This document shows positions 20,918 to 28,985 of a stretch of DNA of 64,000 nucleotides, piece by piece. The notes beneath the pieces were generated by a model. That model worked only from the letters and a program-made list of their open reading frames with translations, did no database searches and was not told the DNA's origin. The first letter of the stretch is position 1. Each line of letters opens with the position of its first letter. The DNA is taken from contig NZ_LNYR01000006.1 in assembly GCF_001467955.1 (NCBI RefSeq), positions 121,582-185,581 of the forward strand, written 5' to 3'. The DNA comes from Legionella quateirensis. Its GTDB lineage: Bacteria; Pseudomonadota; Gammaproteobacteria; Legionellales; Legionellaceae. The position numbers were made by a program, and so were the translations under genes.

Positions 20918-20943
20918 AAAAAAAAACCCTGCAGAGCAGGGTT
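20918..20943 (-). terminator. terminator between tRNA-Val and thrS
   Basis: On the minus strand, AACCCTGC-tct-GCAGGGTT is followed by nine T. It lies downstream of the tRNA-Val gene and about 40 bases upstream of the thrS start codon, so it either ends the tRNA transcript or attenuates thrS. Confidence 0.85.
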
Positions 20944-21008
20944 AAAACTTTAATATTCAGTGCAGCAGATGCTCTTTAAGTAGATTCTACTGTATCTTTC
21001 GAGTTACT

Positions 21009-21083
21009 TGGTAGGCACGAGTGGGATCGAACCACCGACCACCACCATGTCAAGGTGGTGCTCTACCACTGAGCTACGTGCCT
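21009..21083 (-). tRNA. tRNA-Val (anticodon GAC)
   Basis: On the minus strand the acceptor stem pairs AGGCACG with CGTGCCT, the D-stem is GCTC/GAGC, the anticodon stem is CCACC/GGTGG with loop TTGACAT (anticodon GAC) and the T-arm is GGTGG-TTCGATC-CCACT. The discriminator is A and CCA is encoded. All four arms fold. The next gene on the strand is thrS. Confidence 0.97.
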
Positions 21084-21237
21084 AGAATTCGACCTGTATT
21101 CAAATAGGTTTGAATTATATAATAAAGATGTATTATAAAGCAAATCATTTTATCTACAACTTCAAACTACTTCTAAGTGATTTCGTTATACTAATAAGTA
21201 ACACAGATTAACATTCAGATAACAGGCAGAATAATCG

Positions 21238-21537
21238 ATGTGGTTTAAAATAGAAAATGATTATGTGGCTCTATCAATCTATGCCAAACCCAATGCAAAA
21301 CAATCAGCGTTGCAGGCCATTACCGATGATGCCTTGCATATAGCACTACATGCCAAACCACAAGATGGTGAAGCGAATAAGGAACTTATAAAATTTGTAG
21401 CGAAGCTATTCAAATTACCCAAGTCTCATTGCAAATTAATCCGAGGGGAAGGGAGTCGCCATAAACAAGTGAAGGTTCCGCTCTCAGATAATTTAATTCG
21501 ATTGATAAATGAACTCAAACTTCCTGTCAAAAAATAG
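21238..21537 (+). CDS. DUF167 / YggU family protein
   Basis: 99 residues. YAKPNAKQSALQAITDDALHIALHAKPQDGEANKELIKFVAKLFKLPKSHCKLIRGEGSRHKQVKV carries the family's KP...DG.AN.EL....A..L......i..G..sR.K signature. The family has a mixed alpha/beta fold and no known biochemical role. It stands alone, transcribed away from the tRNA-Val gene. Confidence 0.9.
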   Translation: MWFKIENDYVALSIYAKPNAKQSALQAITDDALHIALHAKPQDGEANKELIKFVAKLFKLPKSHCKLIRGEGSRHKQVKVPLSDNLIRLINELKLPVKK

Positions 21538-21780
21538 AAAGGCCTGAATGGAAGGGAGCCATTCAAGCCATTAGTTTGCGAGGTTAACCGCTATGGTTAT
21601 ACCACTGTTCCATCAAAATTGGACGTTGGTGTGATACCGGTTCCATCCGGTATCACGTGCTTCCATGTTTGGACTATTGAAACTGTTTCCATGCGTTTCG
21701 TCGGTCATTATAATCATTTGATTTCCTTTGTCAACAATTAATTTCGAAACGAAACTCAAAGTTTCCATATATTTCTCTAT
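21538..21780. promoter_or_regulatory. regulatory intergenic region rich in palindromes
   Basis: No gene is seen here. It holds a weak hairpin right after the DUF167 gene (21542-21570), a perfect 10-bp inverted repeat GTGATACCGG-ttccat-CCGGTATCAC (21631-21656), a GAAAC-t-GTTTC palindrome (21679-21689) and a second GAAACT-caa-AGTTTC (21751-21765). The last two share the GAAAC/GTTTC arms and lie upstream of the HTH-regulator promoter, so they are candidate operators. Confidence 0.5.
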
Positions 21781-21809
21781 TTGCAGGTTTTATTACCCTT
21801 TGTTACACT
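21781..21809 (+). promoter_or_regulatory. sigma-70-like promoter for the HTH regulator
   Basis: TTGCAG and TACACT are separated by exactly 17 bases, 38 bases before the start codon of the HTH gene. The match to -35 and -10 consensus is moderate, and the position is apt. Confidence 0.5.
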
Positions 21810-21846
21810 CTACTCAGCATAAAGAGATCAGGAACATTGCCTCCCC

Positions 21847-22332
21847 ATGGAAAAAGTTAACTTAACAAAACAGTTTGCTTACCGCTTACGTGATGCAATG
21901 ATTGCAGCCGGATTTAATTCACAACGCTCAACATCTGGAGTATGCATACACAAATTAGCTGAAATCACCGGTTACTCCGTTCAAATTTGTCGAAAATATC
22001 TGCGTGGAGAAGCCATACCAGAGCCAGTGAAACTTGTTGAAATAGCCGCGAAACTACACGTTTCCCCTGGCTGGCTCTTGTTTGGAGATGCTCATAATGA
22101 CTCCAGCTTATCGAAAGATAAATTAACAATCAGCAGGAATTTGCTTCACTATATTTTCACAAGAGCAGCATGTCTATATAATGGCGATTTAATGGAACAT
22201 GAAGTGCCTGATTTTTTGATGGAATTGATTAACGACGTCAGTTTGATCAACGCCAACGAAGAGCAGTCAAAAAAAATTATTGACCTGGCTTTAGCTTCAG
22301 TGAAGCATTTTAGCCATCCGCATGGAACGTAG
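21847..22332 (+). CDS. HTH (Xre/repressor-type) transcriptional regulator
   Basis: 161 residues. The N-terminal half (FAYRLRDAMIAAGFNSQRSTSGVCIHKLAEITGYSVQICRKYLRGEAIPEPVKLVEIAAKLHVSPGWLLFGD) is a lambda-repressor-like helix-turn-helix followed by the 'P....L..IA..L.VSP.WLLFGD' extension seen in phage-type repressors. The C-terminal half is alpha-helical and unrecognised. It overlaps the next gene, so it probably regulates a three-gene operon with the sensor-like protein and transporter that follow. Palindromes upstream suggest autoregulation. Confidence 0.8.
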   Translation: MEKVNLTKQFAYRLRDAMIAAGFNSQRSTSGVCIHKLAEITGYSVQICRKYLRGEAIPEPVKLVEIAAKLHVSPGWLLFGDAHNDSSLSKDKLTISRNLLHYIFTRAACLYNGDLMEHEVPDFLMELINDVSLINANEEQSKKIIDLALASVKHFSHPHGT

Positions 22333-22342
22333 AGAAGTATTC

Positions 22343-22903
22343 ATGGAAAATAGCCGTAAACTGATGCTGCACCCACAGCATCTGGAAGTTCTATTTGCTT
22401 TTAAAAGTAAACTTTCAAACGTATTCAGGGATGTATTGGGGATACATGAAATTCATCATATTGCCTTAACACGCATCAATGAACATAATGAACTGGTGTC
22501 TTTATCATCCACCCCCTCGATGGAATTTAATTTATTCAGCAGCTCCCTATGGCAATTTGATCAAACCTACAATCCTCAATGGTTTAAATTGGGAGGGCAG
22601 GCTTTCTGGCAAAATTTATACAATCCAGAGCGTTATGACGAGCTTTATTACCTCAAGCAGATTAAACACGCTTTCCCGCTGGGGTTATCAATGGCGGCTA
22701 AAATAGATAACGATTACGTGATCTATTCTTTGGCAAGCCGTAAATCATGCCCTCACACCCAGGAACTGTTCACTAGTCAGCACGATGACTTTTATAAAAT
22801 TGGTCAATACTGTTCGAATATGCTTAATCCTCTATTTAACTATTGCGACGCTGTGTCTGCGCAGAATTTACCGCTACAGGTTCATTATGAAACATCAAAA
22901 TAA
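22343..22903 (+). CDS. conserved hypothetical, LuxR autoinducer-domain-like
   Basis: About 186 residues. I do not recognise it with certainty. The sequence HPQHLEVLFAFKSKLSNVFRDVLGIHEIHHIALTRINEHNELVSLSSTPSMEFNLF followed by a 'QTYNPQWF' segment has the feel of the ligand-binding half of LuxR-type regulators (alternating helices, aromatic pocket), but there is no DNA-binding domain. The frame opens at 22322, overlapping the HTH gene; the ATG at 22343 is chosen. Its last 17 bases overlap the transporter start. It may be a ligand sensor that works with the HTH protein. That is inference. Confidence 0.5.
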   Translation: MENSRKLMLHPQHLEVLFAFKSKLSNVFRDVLGIHEIHHIALTRINEHNELVSLSSTPSMEFNLFSSSLWQFDQTYNPQWFKLGGQAFWQNLYNPERYDELYYLKQIKHAFPLGLSMAAKIDNDYVIYSLASRKSCPHTQELFTSQHDDFYKIGQYCSNMLNPLFNYCDAVSAQNLPLQVHYETSK

Positions 22904-24224
22904 AGTAATATTAGGCGGACTGATGGGAAATGTTGTAGAAGCTTACGATATGTCCATCTGTTATTTTTTATCAGCAGAACTATCCCGTAACCTGTTAGGC
23001 GATACCCGAGGGAAACCAACAGTAATGCTATCCCTTATTTTTATCGCATATCTGGCAAAACCAATAGGTGCATTTTTCCTGGGGCTACTCTCTGACTTAT
23101 ATGGTCGAAAAAATGTCCTTATGGCTTCAATTGTAATCATGGGTGTATCCACCTCCCTAATAGGCATAATACCCGCTTATGATAAGATTGGCATACTTGC
23201 TGCCGGTTGTTTATTAGCCTTTAGAATAATTCAGAGCATGGCGCTTGGCTCTGAGTTTTTAAATTCATCTTCGTTACTGGTTGAAAGTGGAGATACCAGT
23301 CAACGAGGTTTTAGAGGGTGCTGGTCATCAGTTGGAGTAAAGGCTGGATATTTAGTAGCCTGCCTGGTTGCAGAGCTTTTTCATTACTTTTCAAAAACCA
23401 ATCCGGAATTCAATAATCTATGGCGAATCCCCTTTTTATTTGCATTAATAACGACCCTGATTGGTTTCTATATCCGAGCAAAAATGCCGGAAAGCCTGGC
23501 CTACATTATTTATTATGCAAACAGAAAAAAACCCTCAACACGCGATATCTATAAACAATCACTGGATTTTGTAAAAAAATACCCCTTTATGTTTTATTTT
23601 GCATTTTTTTCTGTGTTTTTATCCGTTACAACAGGATTTTTCTTCTATTTGTATATTCCGTTGCACGCCATTCAGTATGCCCATATACCGCGCAACCTGA
23701 TCATGATGTCCAACATTCTCTCTTTACTGTGTGTCACAATGCTTATTCCACTATTTGGTTGGTTATCAGATAAACACGACCGATTAAAAATGTTGATTTT
23801 TGCCAGCAGTGGATTACTTATTATGACCTACCCTTTTATGCATATAATCAATTATGGCAATACAGGGTACTTCTTTTTAATGCAATTAATTATTTCCATT
23901 CCCTGTGCATGTTATTACAGTGTATCGACAGTACTCTTAACTGAGTTGTTCCCCTTGCAAATACGTTGCACGGCTCTTTCTATTGTCTATTCAGTTGCAG
24001 CGAGTCTGGCAGCTGGATTACCACCTCTATTGGCTGATTATCTGGCGAGAACAACTCATATGCCCAGTTCCCCAGGCATTATTATAATGGTACTGGCTAC
24101 TACAGTCCTTATTAATGTTCGTTTTCTGGCTCGTCGTTATCGAAAAGGCATCAACACTTATCAGATTGCGCAGATGGATTCTGAAAAGCCTGTTTTTACT
24201 GTTCAGTATCAAAAATCGACATAA
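22887..24224 (+). CDS. MFS transporter, metabolite:H+ symporter (MHS) type
   Basis: About 445 residues with twelve predicted membrane helices. The N-terminus GGLMGNVVEAYDMSICYFLSAELSRNLLG corresponds to the MHS 'GN..E.YDF' motif of ProP/KgtP/citrate carriers, and the loop 2-3 motif GLLSDLYGRKNVLMASIV matches the MFS signature. A second copy (GWLSDKHDRLKMLIF) lies between helices 8 and 9. The ATG at 22887 is used; the frame is open further upstream over the preceding gene. Substrate unknown. Co-transcribed with the HTH gene. Confidence 0.85.
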   Translation: MKHQNKVILGGLMGNVVEAYDMSICYFLSAELSRNLLGDTRGKPTVMLSLIFIAYLAKPIGAFFLGLLSDLYGRKNVLMASIVIMGVSTSLIGIIPAYDKIGILAAGCLLAFRIIQSMALGSEFLNSSSLLVESGDTSQRGFRGCWSSVGVKAGYLVACLVAELFHYFSKTNPEFNNLWRIPFLFALITTLIGFYIRAKMPESLAYIIYYANRKKPSTRDIYKQSLDFVKKYPFMFYFAFFSVFLSVTTGFFFYLYIPLHAIQYAHIPRNLIMMSNILSLLCVTMLIPLFGWLSDKHDRLKMLIFASSGLLIMTYPFMHIINYGNTGYFFLMQLIISIPCACYYSVSTVLLTELFPLQIRCTALSIVYSVAASLAAGLPPLLADYLARTTHMPSSPGIIIMVLATTVLINVRFLARRYRKGINTYQIAQMDSEKPVFTVQYQKST

Positions 24225-24380
24225 AAAATCTTATATGAACGAACAAAAGAACTTATGAAAAACTCTATAGTCAAGGAAAGATTGGATTAACAAAGTGTTT
24301 GGGCGTTTTTCGTAAGTCCTGAATTGGTCTGTCTCGCCATCTAAATGAAAAGATGATAAATAGTTAACACACCTGAAGAA

Positions 24381-24743
24381 TTAGAGCTTCTTCCTTAATT
24401 GCGACATTTCATCTAATTGCTCAGTTACTATCCCATAAAATTTCTGCATGGTTTCACTTTGATAAAATGCTTGTTGTTCCTCATGGCTTTGAATACTCAC
24501 CAGGCTAACAAGAGTGTCTAAACCCTCTAAAGCACTGTCCAGTTCTTTTGCAATGGCGTCCAGGCTGGTTAAATAGGCGACTCGATTCTCGCCCTCATAA
24601 GCAGAAAAATTATGGATTTTTACATCAATTTCTGCACGCAGCCCCCTTAAATTCCGCTCAAGATTAATAATGTTCTCGGGTATGGTTTCACCAGGTGTTG
24701 AGTGAGTCACTGGTGCTTCAATTTGAGTATCGGGTTCCATCAA
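24381..24743 (-). CDS. hypothetical helical protein
   Basis: 120 residues with no recognised family. It starts with an acidic, Pro/Thr-rich segment and continues as amphipathic helices with heptad-like spacing (NIINLERNLRGLRAEIDVKIHNF ... LDAIAKELDSALEGLDTLVSLV ... EEQQAFYQSETMQKFYGIVTEQLDEMSQLRKKL), suggesting a small coiled-coil protein. There is no signal peptide and no cysteine. It is divergent from the TRIC-type channel next door. Confidence 0.55.
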   Translation of the reverse strand: MMEPDTQIEAPVTHSTPGETIPENIINLERNLRGLRAEIDVKIHNFSAYEGENRVAYLTSLDAIAKELDSALEGLDTLVSLVSIQSHEEQQAFYQSETMQKFYGIVTEQLDEMSQLRKKL

Positions 24744-24855
24744 TGTGCTCCGTGTAGAAAATAATTCTCTTTATGTATAATTCTAGTTGAAGTACAGTAT
24801 TTCGCCATTTGTTTTAATAGTGTTATCATTGTTTTTTTTAATAACAGTGAATCCT

Positions 24856-25488
24856 ATGCTACTTCATTACCTGTTCCTCTTGGGCATTTGTGTAGAAGCT
24901 ATAACTGGTGCATTAGCTGCCGGACGAAAAAAAATGGACTTTTTTGGTGTGATGCTTATAGCTTGTATTACCGCTTTAGGTGGCGGCACAGTAAGAGATG
25001 CGTTATTTAATACCTACCCTACCACTTGGGTCGCTCATCCAGAATATTTATTATATACCTCAATATGTGCATTTCTGACCATATTTATTGCTCATTCCCT
25101 CGTCAGAATAATGAAAGTATTTTTAATTCTTGATGCCCTTGGTCTATCCGCTTTCGTTATCATTGGAACGCAAAAAGTCCTTTCTCACGGAATGCCACCC
25201 AGCGTAGCAGTAATCAGTGGGATGTTGACGGGTATTTGTGGAGGAATGTTGCGAGATATTCTTTGTAATGACATTCCATTAGTACTAAGAAAAGAACTGT
25301 ATGCGGTAATTGCTCTCGCTGGTGCGGTATTGTTTATTACTCTTGCTCATTTTCAGTTTCCTCATAACCTGAATATCATTATTACTCTAATCAGTATTTT
25401 TACTGCGCGGTTATTGGCGATTTTCTTTCATATAGAAATACCCATATTTGATTATTCAGAAAGTATAAAAAAGCGGAAAAAGAAATAA
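24856..25488 (+). CDS. trimeric intracellular cation channel family (UPF0126/YadS) protein
   Basis: About 210 residues with seven membrane helices in two repeats. The two copies of the hallmark glycine-rich motif are ALGGGTVRDALF and ICGGMLRDILCNDIP, each ending a transmembrane pair, as in bacterial TRIC channels that conduct K+ or Na+. The ATG at 24856 is preferred to a TTG 23 codons upstream. A repeat-rich stretch follows the gene. Confidence 0.85.
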   Translation: MLLHYLFLLGICVEAITGALAAGRKKMDFFGVMLIACITALGGGTVRDALFNTYPTTWVAHPEYLLYTSICAFLTIFIAHSLVRIMKVFLILDALGLSAFVIIGTQKVLSHGMPPSVAVISGMLTGICGGMLRDILCNDIPLVLRKELYAVIALAGAVLFITLAHFQFPHNLNIIITLISIFTARLLAIFFHIEIPIFDYSESIKKRKKK

Positions 25489-25861
25489 CCGGAACTACGT
25501 TTTTAGCCCAAATCAATGGTAGTGACAGGTGACGTAGCAAACCAAATTCGCCCTGCTGCAGCTCCAATCTCCGCTAGCAGCTTCCAACAACTCGTCACCC
25601 TCCAACAACTCGTCACCCTCCGCGAATGCGGAGGGTCCAGGAATAGCAAAGCCTGATAATAATTCATGGGCCCCCCGCATTCGCGGAGGGTGACGAGTTG
25701 TCGGAGAACAACGAAGTTGCCGAGAACGACGAAGTTGCGGAAGGCGACGCAATATATATAGGTCGTCGCGTGCATAAGCTTCACTTTACTTGCTTAAGAC
25801 AATAACGGACCTAAGGAAGGTATTGCAATAAATTTTATTGTCTACTACGGAATCACCCCTA
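25489..25861. repeat. repeat-rich intergenic stretch with palindromic arms
   Basis: No credible gene. Arms at 25605-25638 and 25668-25701 are inverted copies of about 33 bases, each itself palindromic at CCCTCCGCGAATGCGGAGGG. Outside the left arm is a second, tandem copy of CAACAACTCGTCACCCTCC (two in a row), and outside the right arm an 18-base unit GAACRACGAAGTTGCSGA occurs twice. The same palindrome core and GGAGGGTGACG boundary recur near 54.35 and 54.56 kb. Confidence 0.8.
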
Positions 25862-26353
25862 TTAAACTTCTTTAATAGCTATAATGCTTACTTCTTCCAC
25901 AGGCACATCCCCATGCCCCATTTTCTGTCCTGTTTTTACCTTCGCAATCGCATCAACAACATCCATACCCTCAACAACTTCACCAAATACGCAATATCCA
26001 AAGCCTTGGGCATGATCGCCACTGTAGTTAAGAAAACCATTATCTGCGACATTAATAAAAAATTGAGCAGTAGCAGAATGTGGATCCATAGTTCTTGCCA
26101 TTGCTATAGTTCCACGCTTATTTGGCTTGGCATTTTTGGCTTCATTTTTGATGGGTTCCTCTGTAGACTTTTGCTGCATATCCGCATTTAAGCCTCCGCC
26201 CTGAATCATAAATCCGTCTATAACCCGATGAAAGATCGTATCATTGTAAAAACCGCTTCGAACGTATTTCAGAAAATTTTCTGCTGTTCCTGGAGTGTTC
26301 TCTGTATCTAACTGTAGATGAATATCACCTTTAGATGTGCTAATTACAACCAT
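25862..26353 (-). CDS. ppiB: peptidyl-prolyl cis-trans isomerase, cyclophilin type B
   Basis: 163 residues, cytoplasmic (no signal peptide). The cyclophilin core [38 protein letters not shown] and [18 protein letters not shown] is complete, with the catalytic arginine in FHRV. It speeds prolyl isomerisation during folding. Stands alone between the repeat stretch and tgt. Confidence 0.95.
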   Translation of the reverse strand: MVVISTSKGDIHLQLDTENTPGTAENFLKYVRSGFYNDTIFHRVIDGFMIQGGGLNADMQQKSTEEPIKNEAKNAKPNKRGTIAMARTMDPHSATAQFFINVADNGFLNYSGDHAQGFGYCVFGEVVEGMDVVDAIAKVKTGQKMGHGDVPVEEVSIIAIKEV

Positions 26354-26520
26354 TATATCTCCTGTTAAATCTTAAATTGTTAGGTATTGATGCAACGTCT
26401 CAATAAGTCCGATAGATGTCATCTAGAACGAAGCAAGATCTCCTGAAACCGACTTGGTGTCCGTATTTGGAGATCCTTCACGGCGCTCATGATGTTGAAA
26501 TTCCCCGGGTTAGTGAGAAG

Positions 26521-27672
26521 TTACGAATTTATTACCAAAGCCCGCATTTTAGCACAAACATCATGAAGTACATGGATATTATGAATACTGGCAAGAGCCG
26601 TAAATAAATTGGCTTTTCTTTTAAATAAATGATGTAAATACGATCGTGAATAATTGAGGCAGGTATAACAAGAGCAACTCGCCATTACAGGGGACAAATC
26701 ATCTGAAAAACAGGATTTTTTAATTTGAATTCGTTCATTCTCATATTCACTGGAAAAACGTAACCAATTCCCCTCTTGCACCAACTCACCACAATATAAA
26801 GCCCCATGCCTCGCGTTGCGTGTCGGAGCTACACAATCAAACATATCAATTCCCTCTGCAACTACATCCAAAAGATCCTGTGGCGACATTCCTACGCCCA
26901 TAGTGTAACGAGGCTTATTTTCAGGCAAGAAATCGCGAACCCAACGGATAACATCAACTGTGGTTTTCATATCAAAACCTATAGTCTCACCACCAATTGC
27001 AATTCCGTCTGTATTCATTGAAGCAACAAAATCAGCACATTCCCGTCGTAAATCCTCAAAAATACCTCCTTGAACGATACCAAATAAAGCTTGTTGATTC
27101 CCATAACGTGAATCTGGATGCTCAAGATGATAATTCACGGACTGTTTTAACCAACGATGTGTACGTGACATAATGTGAGCGACTTCGTCTTTGGAGCAAC
27201 TATCTGGAGTGCATTGATCAAAGGCCATGATGATGTCTGCGCCAATGATTTTTTGTGTTTCCAACGACATCTCTGGAGTCATATGAATCAGACCCTGGCT
27301 GCCAGGAAGTTTAAAATGAGCACCTTCCTCATCAATAGTACAAATCTCTTTATTTTTGGATAAACTGAAGACCTGAAAACCGCCGCTATCGGTTAACATG
27401 GGACCATGCCATCCCATAAACGGATGCATACCACCCGCTTTTTCAATGACGTTCATCCCTGGAGCGCACAGCATATGATAGGTATTCCCACCTAAAATAA
27501 TCTGACTGCCTGCAGATAATAATTCTCTTGGAGTCATGTTATTTACTCCCGCACGAGTTCCGACCGGCATAAACACCGGAGTAATAAACTCGCCATGAGG
27601 GCTAGTAACGCGGGTAACACGTGCTTTAGTGCCGGCATGCCGGTAAAGCACTTCGCAAGAAAATTTATTCAT
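26521..27672 (-). CDS. tgt: queuine tRNA-ribosyltransferase
   Basis: 383 residues. Tgt exchanges guanine-34 for preQ1 in tRNAs for Asp, Asn, His and Tyr. DSGGFQVFSL supplies the first catalytic aspartate, VGMSPQDLLDVVAEGIDMFDCVAPTRNARHGALY the nucleophile, and zinc ligands are at CSCYTCLNYSRSYLHHL. Unlike the usual arrangement, queA and yajC-secDF are not adjacent. queH, acting later in queuosine synthesis, is 15 kb away. Confidence 0.97.
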   Translation of the reverse strand: MNKFSCEVLYRHAGTKARVTRVTSPHGEFITPVFMPVGTRAGVNNMTPRELLSAGSQIILGGNTYHMLCAPGMNVIEKAGGMHPFMGWHGPMLTDSGGFQVFSLSKNKEICTIDEEGAHFKLPGSQGLIHMTPEMSLETQKIIGADIIMAFDQCTPDSCSKDEVAHIMSRTHRWLKQSVNYHLEHPDSRYGNQQALFGIVQGGIFEDLRRECADFVASMNTDGIAIGGETIGFDMKTTVDVIRWVRDFLPENKPRYTMGVGMSPQDLLDVVAEGIDMFDCVAPTRNARHGALYCGELVQEGNWLRFSSEYENERIQIKKSCFSDDLSPVMASCSCYTCLNYSRSYLHHLFKRKANLFTALASIHNIHVLHDVCAKMRALVINS

Positions 27673-27731
27673 CTAAATAGAGATAACTCAAAAAAAGAGC
27701 AATCATAGCCAAATCAAATCATTATTACCAG

Positions 27732-28226
27732 TTAATAAATTAAAGATCGCGTTCGTAAAAACAAGAATAATCCTGTAATGGCCATAAAAAGAAAATACAT
27801 GGCGGCCCAACCCGGCATGGAAATTCCCATCATACTCCAGGTAGTTTCCGCGCAATCTCCTGCCCCCCAAAATAAGGCTTTAGCTACAGTTTGCCAGGGA
27901 AAATAACGTATTAATATATCCAATCCAGGCATACAGGCTGGAGCTTGGCCAGCAGGTAATGATTGCAACCAAAGTTGCCTTAAAGAAAAAAACAAGCCGG
28001 CACAGGCTATTATAATCTGCAAAAAACTAACAAAATGAGCTTTTTTCAAAGTACCAAGACTTAGTCCCATAATACCCAATAACAAAAAAACACATACACG
28101 TTGCATGAGACATAAAGGACAGGGCTGAAGCCCCATAATATATTGAAAATAAAAGGATGACATTAATACAAAAAGTGTAATTAATGCCAGAAACGATTGA
28201 GTTTTTCTATAAGCAAATTTAGTCAT
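27732..28226 (-). CDS. dsbB: disulfide bond formation protein B
   Basis: 164 residues, four membrane helices. DsbB reoxidises DsbA using ubiquinone. The two redox pairs are visible: CPLC in the first periplasmic loop ([12 protein letters not shown]) and the second pair in APACMPGLD...[10 protein letters not shown]. The start overlaps the cytochrome c gene's stop, so the two are co-transcribed. Confidence 0.93.
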   Translation of the reverse strand: MTKFAYRKTQSFLALITLFVLMSSFYFQYIMGLQPCPLCLMQRVCVFLLLGIMGLSLGTLKKAHFVSFLQIIIACAGLFFSLRQLWLQSLPAGQAPACMPGLDILIRYFPWQTVAKALFWGAGDCAETTWSMMGISMPGWAAMYFLFMAITGLFLFLRTRSLIY

Positions 28227-28648
28227 GATTTTGGCAACATATACTGGATAGCCGCTTTAAGATCTCCTTCAGTACATTCAGCGCAAGTTCCTTTTGGTGG
28301 CATAGCATTCAATCCTTTTGTTGCTGAGGAGACCAACTCATCGATTGTTCGACCTGATAGTCGAGGCGCCCAATCGGTTTTATCGCGAAATTTGGGTGCT
28401 CCGGCTAATCCATCACGATGGCAAACAATACAATATTGCTCGTACGTCTCCTGACCAGGCTCTTTGTTTTCTACTTTAGCAGTTGATTCATTTTTTGTCA
28501 CGGTTTCAGAAGTATCATTACCCTGATCCTGAACTCGGACTTTACCTATGGGTTGAATTCTTTGTTGTATTTGCTGTCTGTCTATATCATCCAAAGCAAA
28601 AATTGAAAATGAACACACTGTTAACAGCGCTACGCTAATCAACCTCAT
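28223..28648 (-). CDS. periplasmic cytochrome c (c5-like)
   Basis: About 141 residues. A signal peptide ([18 protein letters not shown]) is followed by a charged linker and one haem-binding CIVCH motif, then a C-terminal helix with [18 protein letters not shown]; the MPPKG segment supplies the axial methionine. The extra CAEC pair is typical of the cytochrome c5 subgroup, where it forms a disulfide. It is translationally coupled to dsbB, hinting at a role in periplasmic electron flow. The frame opens at 28675, but the signal peptide begins at 28648. Confidence 0.85.
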   Translation of the reverse strand: MRLISVALLTVCSFSIFALDDIDRQQIQQRIQPIGKVRVQDQGNDTSETVTKNESTAKVENKEPGQETYEQYCIVCHRDGLAGAPKFRDKTDWAPRLSGRTIDELVSSATKGLNAMPPKGTCAECTEGDLKAAIQYMLPKS

Positions 28649-28864
28649 GGATGCGCCCTCAAGATTACAATTCAAAAATCATACCGACAAGTGACGTTTT
28701 TTTCCAGCACCATTTAAAGAAGTATACAGAAAAAAGCTGACGATTTCGTGGCTCTTCTTCATAAAATTTCTGTTCTGATGATTGTTACATGGCAAAACAC
28801 AAGGAAAATAATTGGAACCAAGTTTCAAGACTTAACTTAATGTATATGATAGTATTTCTCCCGC

Positions 28865-28916
28865 CATTTTGAATGGCTTTTCAAGCAGTATAAGCTTAGA
28901 AAAGCCATTCAAAATG
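28865..28916. repeat. 18-bp perfect inverted repeat with 16-base loop
   Basis: CATTTTGAATGGCTTTTC and its exact reverse complement GAAAAGCCATTCAAAATG are separated by 16 bases. It sits between the cytochrome c gene and the outer membrane protein gene, about 70 bases before the latter's start. It is too long and symmetrical for a standard terminator and lacks a U-tract. Confidence 0.9.
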
Positions 28917-28985
28917 AAATAGAATGCTGCACAGACAGTTAATAATGTGAAGTTTGACCACGAAAAAAAGGGAGTTTTAACACAG

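Noticed and set aside
25503..25784. 93-residue and 79-residue frames in the repeat stretch
   Set aside because: They run through palindromic arms and short tandem units and resemble no protein.
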